From: CAZFAT01 sp964517075 | Lineage (GTDB): Bacteria > Acidobacteriota > Vicinamibacteria > Vicinamibacterales > SCN-69-37 | Reading direction: 5' to 3' | Assembly: GCA_964517075.1 (NCBI GenBank) | Contig: CAZFAT010000259.1 | Coordinates: 1 to 8,887, forward strand | DNA length: 8,887 nucleotides | Shown here: piece after piece, positions 1 to 5,543 of the stretch | How positions within the stretch are numbered: position 1 is the first letter of the stretch | Layout: each line of letters starts with the position of its first letter | The notes under the pieces: model-generated | The model's database searches: none | Told to the model about the DNA's origin: nothing | What the model saw: the letters and a program-made list of their open reading frames with translations, nothing else | Position numbers and translations under genes: made by a program

Positions 1-2242
1 ATCGAGTGCCGAAGATAGGGGAGGGCAGCGCGGCCTGTTCCAGCACCTCGCGCACCGTGGCGGGCCGGAGAAAACCAAAGACGTCCGCGAGCGGGAAGCT
101 GTGCTGTTCGGCCAGCGCGATGTTGATGCCGTTGTCCGTCGCCGCCGCCTGCAGCTCGAAGTTGAACGACCGGCAGAAGCGCTTGCGCAGGGCCAGTCCC
201 CACGCCTTGTTGATGCGGGCGCCGAACGGCGCGTGAATCAGGAGCTGCATCCCGCCGCCTTCGTCGAAAAAACGTTCGGCAACGACGGTGTCGCTGGTCG
301 GCACCGCACCCAGGATAGTCCGCCCCGCGATCACGAATTCCACGAGTTGCTGGGCGCCGCTCGAATCGAGGCGGCATTCGTCCATGAGCCAGGCGACGGC
401 GGCCGTGACGCTTTCCGCCTCGGCCGCGGCGGCCCCCATGACGGCGTCTGGCGCGAGGTCGCTCACCTGCTGCCGCACTTCGGCGACGAGGTGCGACAGC
501 TCGGCCGTCCGCGCCGGCGCTTCACCGCGCCAGAAGGGAATGGTGGGCGCGGCGCCGTGCGCGTCCTCGACCAGGACACGGCCGGTGGTGAGCACGCGCC
601 GGATGCGCCACGACGTGTTGCCCAGGAGCATGATGTCGCCGGCCATGCTCTCGACCGCGAAGTCCTCATCCACCGTACCCACCACGACGTCGTCGGGCTG
701 CGCGAGAACGGTGAAGAGGCCGGTTTCCGGGATGGCGCCGCCGCTGGTGATCGCCGCGAGTCGGGCGCCGCGGCGCCCGCGCAGCCGGCCGTTCACGAGA
801 TCGCGGTGCAGATACGCGGCGTAACGGCCCCGACGCGCGGCGATGCCCTCGGACAGCATCGTCACGACCTCGTCGAACTCCGCGCGCGACAGACGGCGAT
901 ACGGATACGCACGCCGGACGGTGTCGAACAACTCGTCCTCGCTCCAGTCCTCGGCGGCGCACATGGCGACAATCTGCTGCGCCAGGATGTCGAGTGGTGC
1001 GTCCGGCACGAGAATGCGGTCGAGTTCCCCGCGCCGGATGGCCAGGACCAGGGCGGCACACTCGACCAGCGCGTCGCGGGTCATTGCGAAGATCCGCCCC
1101 TTGGGCACGGCGCCCCGCCAGTGTCCCGCGCGTCCGATGCGCTGCAGGGCGACGGCGATGGATCGCGGCGATCCGACGTGGCAGACGAGATCGATCGAGC
1201 CGACGTCGATCCCCAATTCGAGCGATGCCGTGGCGACGAGCACCTGCAGCTCGCCGGCTTTGAGCCGACGCTCGGCGTCGAGGCGGATGCGACGCGACAG
1301 GCTGCCGTGATGCGCCGCCACGGCCTCGTGGCCGAGCCGCTCGGCGAGATGATGCGAGACCCGCTCGGCGAGACGACGGGTGTTCACGAAGACGAGCGTG
1401 GACCGGTGCTGGCGCACCAGCGCGGCGATCCGGTCGTAGACCTCGGCCCACATCTCGGTCGACGCGACCGGACCGAGCTCGCTTGGGGGAACCTCGACGG
1501 CGACGTCCAGCGCACGGCGTGGCGGCACCTCCACGATGACGGGCGGTTCGCTGGCGCCGCCGGCGAGAAACGCGGCGATGGTCTCGATGGGCTTCTGCGT
1601 GGCGGACAGGCCAATCCGGGTCACCGGTGAGGCCGCCAGCCGGTCCAGCCGCTCGAGCGAGAGCGCCAGATGGGAGCCGCGCTTGTCGTCGGCGACCGCG
1701 TGGATCTCGTCCACGATGACCGTCGTGACGTCGCGCAGGATGGCCCGGCTCCGGTCGGCCGTCAGCAGAATGTAGAGCGACTCGGGCGTCGTGACCAGGA
1801 TGTGCGGCGGCTGCTGCAGCATCCGCCGCCGGGCCGGCACGAGCGTATCGCCCGTGCGCACGGCCGTCCGGATGTCGGGAAGATCATGGCCGCGCGCGCG
1901 GGCGAGCTGTACGATCTCCGCGAGTGGACCGTCGAGGTTGCGCTGGATGTCGTTGCCGAGCGCCTTCAGCGGCGAGACGTACACCACGTGCGTCCGGTCG
2001 GTCAGCCGGCCCGCGACGGCCTCGCGCACGAGGTGGTCGATGCATGCGAAGAAGGCCGCGAGCGTCTTGCCTGACCCGGTGGGCGCGGAGATGAGCGTGC
2101 TGCGACCGGCCAGCACGTGCGGCCAGCCCAGGCGTTGCGGTTCGGTCGGGCTCCCGAACCGCTCGAGGAACCAGTCGCGCACCACCGGGTGCGCCCACTC
2201 GAGACCGGTCGCTGTCTCCGGGGCCGCGAGGTCAGTGGACAT
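1..2242 (-). CDS. lhr: Lhr-family ATP-dependent DEXH helicase (3' end outside window)
   Basis: Large superfamily 2 helicase; Lhr proteins translocate 3'-5' on single-stranded DNA, unwind RNA:DNA or DNA duplexes and are linked to DNA repair. The ATG is at 2242-2240 and 747 codons are open to the window edge, so the protein is incomplete; full Lhr proteins run from about 850 residues (core only) to about 1500. Motifs seen: Q-motif-like TEPQRLGWP (33-41), Walker A APTGSGKT (53-60), DEIH (178-181), SAT (213-215), motif IV region LVFVNTRR (about 282-290), motif V region ASLELGIDVG (about 336-346) and QRIGRAGH (367-374). After the two RecA domains come a winged-helix-like segment and the Lhr-typical stretches TSGGAIPETG and IPFWRGE. 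W571 in the latter probably corresponds to the nucleic-acid-stacking tryptophan described for mycobacterial Lhr (from memory, not aligned). No Shine-Dalgarno is evident. It is divergent from the ETF-QO gene. Family assignment is very secure; the cellular role is inferred. Confidence 0.95.
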   Translation of the reverse strand, partial: MSTDLAAPETATGLEWAHPVVRDWFLERFGSPTEPQRLGWPHVLAGRSTLISAPTGSGKTLAAFFACIDHLVREAVAGRLTDRTHVVYVSPLKALGNDIQRNLDGPLAEIVQLARARGHDLPDIRTAVRTGDTLVPARRRMLQQPPHILVTTPESLYILLTADRSRAILRDVTTVIVDEIHAVADDKRGSHLALSLERLDRLAASPVTRIGLSATQKPIETIAAFLAGGASEPPVIVEVPPRRALDVAVEVPPSELGPVASTEMWAEVYDRIAALVRQHRSTLVFVNTRRLAERVSHHLAERLGHEAVAAHHGSLSRRIRLDAERRLKAGELQVLVATASLELGIDVGSIDLVCHVGSPRSIAVALQRIGRAGHWRGAVPKGRIFAMTRDALVECAALVLAIRRGELDRILVPDAPLDILAQQIVAMCAAEDWSEDELFDTVRRAYPYRRLSRAEFDEVVTMLSEGIAARRGRYAAYLHRDLVNGRLRGRRGARLAAITSGGAIPETGLFTVLAQPDDVVVGTVDEDFAVESMAGDIMLLGNTSWRIRRVLTTGRVLVEDAHGAAPTIPFWRGEAPARTAELSHLVAEVRQQVSDLAPDAVMGAAAAEAESVTAAVAWLMDECRLDSSGAQQLVEFVIAGRTILGAVPTSDTVVAERFFDEGGGMQLLIHAPFGARINKAWGLALRKRFCRSFNFELQAAATDNGINIALAEQHSFPLADVFGFLRPATVREVLEQAALPSPIFGTR

Positions 2243-2284
2243 TGAATTGATCAGTACTAACACACGGTGGGGACAAGAATGGAG

Positions 2285-2294
2285 GCAGTACTGC
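2285..2294. repeat. Perfect 10-bp palindrome GCAGTACTGC, candidate operator
   Basis: GCAGTACTGC is its own reverse complement. A second, less symmetric copy of the core (TCAGTACTAA) lies at 2251-2260, so CAGTACT occurs twice with starts 34 bases apart, roughly three helical turns. The palindrome lies just upstream of the possible -10 of the ETF-QO gene, where a bound repressor could block polymerase. No regulator is encoded in the window and the motif is short, so operator function is speculative. Confidence 0.3.
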
Positions 2295-2297
2295 GCG

Positions 2298-2303
2298 TAT
2301 CAT
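2298..2303 (+). promoter_or_regulatory. Possible -10 element (TATCAT) of the ETF-QO cluster
   Basis: TATCAT differs from the TATAAT consensus at one position. It ends seven bases before the GTG start at 2311, the normal distance from a -10 hexamer to the transcription start, so the mRNA could begin at or next to the start codon (leaderless). No matching -35 at 16-18 bases was found; a GGGACA at 2270-2275 is 22 bases away. Weak evidence from one hexamer. Confidence 0.3.
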
Positions 2304-2310
2304 TTCAGCC

Positions 2311-3978
2311 GTGCCCGAGCGCGAGCGCATCGAGTTCGATGTCCTGATCGTTGGCGCGGGGCCGGCGGGTCTGGCCGCGGCGCTGCGGCTCGCGCAACTC
2401 CCGCAGACGACTGGCGGCGCGGCGCTGCGCGTGGCCGTCATCGAGAAGGCGCGCGATGTGGGCGGGCACCTGCTCTCGGGTGCGGTGCTGGATCCGTCGG
2501 CGCTCGCCGAACTGGTGCCGGATTTCCGTGAGGCGGGAGCGCCGATCGCCGCCGACGTCGGGACGGAGGCCGTGCACTTTCTGACGGCCAGGAGCCACTG
2601 GCGCTTTCCGCTGGTCCCGCCGCCGCTCTCCAATCACGGCAACTGCATCGTGTCACTGAACGCGCTGGCTAAATGGCTGGCGGCGCGCGTCGAGGCCGCG
2701 GGCATTGACGTCATCACGGGCTTTGGCGCGGCCGAGGCGCTCTACGAGGGACAGGCCGTAGCCGGCGTGCGCACGTCGGATCGCGGCCTCGATCGTCAGG
2801 GCCGGCCCAAGGCCAACTTCGAGCCGGGCGTCGAGATTCGAGCGAAAGTCACCATCGTGTGCGACGGGGTCCGCGGCAATCTGACGAAGCAGTTGATCCG
2901 CCGGTTCGATCTCGACGCCGGACGCCAGCCCCAGCTCTACGCGCTCGGCCTCAAGGAACTGTGGGAGCTTCCCGCCGATCGGCTCGCGGCAGGGACGGTG
3001 GTCCACACGCTGGGATATCCCCTGCGCGCGGAAGAGTTTGGCGGCGCGTTTCTCTACGCGATGCCTGGCGGCGTCGTCTCACTCGGATTCGTGACCGGTC
3101 TCGACTATCGCGATCCCATGTTCGATCCGCACGTGGCCTTCCAGCGACTGAAACAGCACCCCTTCTTCGCCTCGGTGCTGGCGGGCGGTCAGAGGGTCCG
3201 TTACGGCGCCAAGGCCCTGCCCGAGGGAGGGTGGCACGCGATTCCGCGGCTGCACATGCCGGGAGCCTTGCTGGCCGGAGACGCCGGCGGGTTCGTCAAC
3301 GGCTCGCGGCTCAAGGGCATTCATCTTGCCCTGCGCACCGGTATGCTCGCGGCCGACAGTGCGTTCACAGCCGTTCGTGCGGGCGACGTGTCGAGCGAGG
3401 GGCTGGCCGGGTATCAGGCGGCCCTCGAGAGCGGCCCGGTCAAGCGTGAGTTGTTTCCCGTCCGGAATGTCCGCCAGGCGTTCGAGCGCGGCCTGGCCGC
3501 CGGTCTGGCGTTTTCGGCCTGGTCGCTCGTCAGCCGCGGCTGGTGGTTCGTCGATCCGCTGCCGTCCCGGGCCGGCCACGAGCGGATGGCCAGGCGGGCG
3601 GATTACTATGGCGCAGACGCGCCGCCGCCCGATGCGCCGGTGCATCACGTCACGATCGATCGGCGCGTGACCTTTGACCGGCTGACCAACGTGCATCACT
3701 CCGGGACCCGGCACCGCGAGGACCAACCCTCGCACCTCATCGTCCACGACACCGACATCTGCCGCACGCGCTGCCGCGTCGAGTACGGCAACCCCTGCAC
3801 GCGCTACTGTCCGGCCGCGGTCTACGAGATGGTGGACGATGGCGCCGGAGCGAAGCGGCTGCAGATCAACGCCTCGAACTGCGTCCACTGCAAGACGTGC
3901 GACATTCTCGACCCGTATCAGATCGTGGACTGGGTCGCGCCCGAAGGGGGCGACGGCCCGCACTACGAGGGGATGTGA
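2311..3978 (+). CDS. Electron transfer flavoprotein:ubiquinone oxidoreductase (ETF-QO)
   Basis: A 555-residue membrane-associated flavoprotein that takes electrons from reduced ETF (loaded by acyl-CoA and amino-acid dehydrogenases) and passes them to the quinone pool. The N-terminal FAD-binding fold has GAGPAG (15-20) after a hydrophobic beta strand. GDAGGFVNGSRLKGIH (323-338) matches the second FAD-contact and KG(T/I)H region of the family. The C-terminal iron-sulfur domain has CPAAVYE (C500) and NCVHCKTCDI (C524, C527, C530), which correspond to the four ligands of the mitochondrial [4Fe-4S] cluster, and ends in the typical PEGG..GP.Y..M tail. Three further cysteines (C484, C488, C496) precede it. 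The length is normal for bacteria. GTG at 2311 is the first usable start after the in-frame stop at 2248 and is needed to keep the FAD motif. Its etfA/etfB partners are not in the window. The stop overlaps the next start by four bases. Confidence 0.93.
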   Translation: MPERERIEFDVLIVGAGPAGLAAALRLAQLPQTTGGAALRVAVIEKARDVGGHLLSGAVLDPSALAELVPDFREAGAPIAADVGTEAVHFLTARSHWRFPLVPPPLSNHGNCIVSLNALAKWLAARVEAAGIDVITGFGAAEALYEGQAVAGVRTSDRGLDRQGRPKANFEPGVEIRAKVTIVCDGVRGNLTKQLIRRFDLDAGRQPQLYALGLKELWELPADRLAAGTVVHTLGYPLRAEEFGGAFLYAMPGGVVSLGFVTGLDYRDPMFDPHVAFQRLKQHPFFASVLAGGQRVRYGAKALPEGGWHAIPRLHMPGALLAGDAGGFVNGSRLKGIHLALRTGMLAADSAFTAVRAGDVSSEGLAGYQAALESGPVKRELFPVRNVRQAFERGLAAGLAFSAWSLVSRGWWFVDPLPSRAGHERMARRADYYGADAPPPDAPVHHVTIDRRVTFDRLTNVHHSGTRHREDQPSHLIVHDTDICRTRCRVEYGNPCTRYCPAAVYEMVDDGAGAKRLQINASNCVHCKTCDILDPYQIVDWVAPEGGDGPHYEGM

Positions 3979-4634
3979 CGCTGCCGATCCGACGCCGCCT
4001 GCAGGCGGGTGTGATCAGCGCGGTCGGGATGCCGGTGATTGAGGCGCTCGGCGGCACGTGGCATTGGCGCGAGCAGGGCGCCGAGCACGTCGAGGCCGTC
4101 CGCGCCAGCGGCCGTCAGCCCATCTACGCGCTGTGGCACGGACGCATCCTCGCCGGGACGATCTACCTGCGCGATCGCAACATCATCGTGATCACGAGCG
4201 AGAACTTCGACGGCGAGTGGATCGGGCGCATCATCCGGCGGTTCGGGTACGGGACCGCCCGCGGATCGACCTCGCGCGGCGGCGCCCGCGCCCTGACCGA
4301 GATGCGCCGCGAGATGCGCGCCGGCCGGCCCGCCGCCTTTACCGTGGACGGCCCGCGGGGGCCCGCCCGCGTGGCGCAGCCCGGTGCCGCCTGGCTGGCG
4401 CGTGCCACCGGCAATCCCATCATTCCGTGTCACCTCGAGGCCTCGTCGTTCTGGACGGCCAGGAGTTGGGATCGCCATCAAATCCCGAGGCCAGGGGCGA
4501 CGGTGGCCGTGGCGATCGGCCCGCCCGTCGAAGTACCAACGCGAATCGGATCGGCGACGATTGAGACGGTGCGCGTCGCCCTCGAGGGCGCGCTCGCCAG
4601 GCTGGAGCGCCAGGCGCTGGAGATGTTGCGATGA
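3975..4634 (+). CDS. Lysophospholipid acyltransferase-like protein (DUF374 type)
   Basis: A 219-residue protein resembling the DUF374 branch of the lysophospholipid/lipid A acyltransferase superfamily, expected to act at the inner membrane on a lipid or lipid A-like acceptor; the true substrate is unknown. Visible signatures are YALWHGR (51-57, candidate catalytic H55), SENFDGEWIG (75-84), the RGS-TSRGG segment (96-103), and TVDGPRGP (123-130) followed by a GAAWLARATGNPIIP region. The superfamily HX4D motif is incomplete: the position four residues beyond H55 holds alanine, which may be normal for this branch. I chose GTG 3975, which overlaps the ETF-QO stop as GTGA and has GAGGGG (3967-3972) just upstream, although the 2-base spacing is short. 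A longer in-frame reading from ATG 3897 would overlap the ETF-QO iron-sulfur domain by 82 bases and adds an arginine-rich, non-family N-terminus. The stop overlaps the deacetylase start by four bases. Confidence 0.85.
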   Translation: MTLPIRRRLQAGVISAVGMPVIEALGGTWHWREQGAEHVEAVRASGRQPIYALWHGRILAGTIYLRDRNIIVITSENFDGEWIGRIIRRFGYGTARGSTSRGGARALTEMRREMRAGRPAAFTVDGPRGPARVAQPGAAWLARATGNPIIPCHLEASSFWTARSWDRHQIPRPGATVAVAIGPPVEVPTRIGSATIETVRVALEGALARLERQALEMLR

Positions 4635-5533
4635 TTGTGTTCTCGTCGCCCCGGTTTGCGGAGCACACGCCGCCGCCAGGCCATCCGGAGGATCCCGCGC
4701 GCGCGGCGGTGTTCGACGCCGTCGCGGCGGGCGTCGCGGATGTGCGCGCGCCGAGGCCGGTGACGCGCGAGGAGTTGCTGCGCGTCCATGCGGCCGCTTA
4801 CGTCGACAACATCGACGCACTCGAGGGACTGGCCGCCCGGGTCGATCCCGATACCTTCACGAGCCCCGAATCCGTCGAGATTGCGCGGCTGGCGGCGGGT
4901 GGCACGATTGAGGCCGCGCGTGCGGCATGGCACGAGCGCCAGCCGACGTTCGCGTTCGTCCGGCCGCCCGGGCACCATGCCGAAGCGGATCGCGCCATGG
5001 GGTTCTGCCTCTACAACAACATTGCCGTTGCCGCGGCCGCGTTGCGCGCCGAGGGCATCACCCGCGTCGCCATCGTCGATTTCGACGTCCATCACGGTAA
5101 CGGGACGCAGGCGATCTTCTATACCGATCCGGCGGTGTTCTACGTCTCGACCCATCAGGCCCACTTTTACCCGGGAACCGGCGATGCCGGTGAGACGGGG
5201 ACAGGCGCCGGTCGGGGCGCGACGCTCAACATCCCGCTTCAGGCCGGGAGTGGGGACGCCGCCTATGCCCGCGCCTACGAGACGCAGGTCGTGCCGGCGC
5301 TCGAACGGTTCGCCCCGGACATCATCCTCGTGTCGGCGGGCTTCGACATCCACGAGCGGGATCCGCTCGCCAGCATGCAGGTCACCACGGCCGGCTGTCG
5401 CCGCCTGGTCGAAGTCCTGGACGCGGCCGCGCGGGGCCTCTGCGGCCGGCGCATTGCCTTCGTCACCGAAGGCGGGTACCACCTCGGCGCGCTTCGCGAG
5501 TGCCTGGAGGCGGCGATCGACGTGCTAAGTTAG
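4631..5533 (+). CDS. Histone deacetylase superfamily protein (zinc-dependent deacetylase)
   Basis: A 300-residue arginase/deacetylase-fold enzyme that would hydrolyse an acetyl-lysine or acetyl-amine with a catalytic zinc. The active site appears complete: general-base pair H115-H116 in RPPGHHA, zinc ligands D152 and H154 in DFDVHHGNG, third zinc ligand D239 in SAGFDIHERDPL, and the transition-state tyrosine Y283 in EGGYHLG. The HPEDPAR segment near the N-terminus and the HFYPGTGDAGETGTGAG loop (from about residue 177) resemble class II-like bacterial deacetylases (HDAH and acetylpolyamine amidohydrolase relatives). It is shorter than HDAH (about 370 residues), and I see no long N-terminal insertion. 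The substrate could be a protein, an acetylpolyamine or another small molecule; acetoin utilisation (AcuC) is not supported by neighbours. ATG 4631 overlaps the upstream stop as ATGA, and GGAG at 4619-4622 is a well-spaced ribosome binding site. leuS follows 10 bases after its stop. Confidence 0.92.
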   Translation: MIVFSSPRFAEHTPPPGHPEDPARAAVFDAVAAGVADVRAPRPVTREELLRVHAAAYVDNIDALEGLAARVDPDTFTSPESVEIARLAAGGTIEAARAAWHERQPTFAFVRPPGHHAEADRAMGFCLYNNIAVAAAALRAEGITRVAIVDFDVHHGNGTQAIFYTDPAVFYVSTHQAHFYPGTGDAGETGTGAGRGATLNIPLQAGSGDAAYARAYETQVVPALERFAPDIILVSAGFDIHERDPLASMQVTTAGCRRLVEVLDAAARGLCGRRIAFVTEGGYHLGALRECLEAAIDVLS

Positions 5534-5543
5534 AACAGCTTCC

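Larger units (their letters stand above)
2243..2310. promoter_or_regulatory. Divergent intergenic region between lhr and the ETF-QO gene
   Basis: This 68-base spacer must hold the promoters for lhr (leftward) and for the rightward cluster unless transcription enters from elsewhere. It is noticeably more AT-rich than the flanking genes. It contains CAGTACT twice, at 2252-2258 and 2286-2292, and a TGATCA palindrome at 2248-2253. No convincing Shine-Dalgarno sequence lies before either start: the only purine-rich run (GGAGG, 2281-2285) is 25 bases from the GTG at 2311. Promoter function is inferred from position; I could not identify a clear -35/-10 pair for lhr. Confidence 0.6.

Noticed and set aside
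666..1451. A 261-codon open frame on the minus strand inside lhr
   Set aside because: It is in a different minus-strand frame from the helicase motifs; the product is Arg/Ala/Pro-rich shadow sequence.
101..1630. A 509-codon open frame on the plus strand, antisense to lhr
   Set aside because: Its product is low-complexity in Arg, Gly, Asp and His with no recognisable domain, while the minus strand carries every helicase motif in order. Long antisense open frames are common in GC-rich genes.
3079..3963. A 294-codon minus-strand open frame opposite the ETF-QO gene
   Set aside because: Antisense shadow: the plus strand holds the FAD and iron-sulfur motifs and the minus product matches nothing recognisable.
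4631..5533. Naming the deacetylase acuC
   Set aside because: The fold is shared, but there are no acetoin or acetyl-CoA synthetase genes nearby and the loop sequence looks closer to class II-like bacterial deacetylases.
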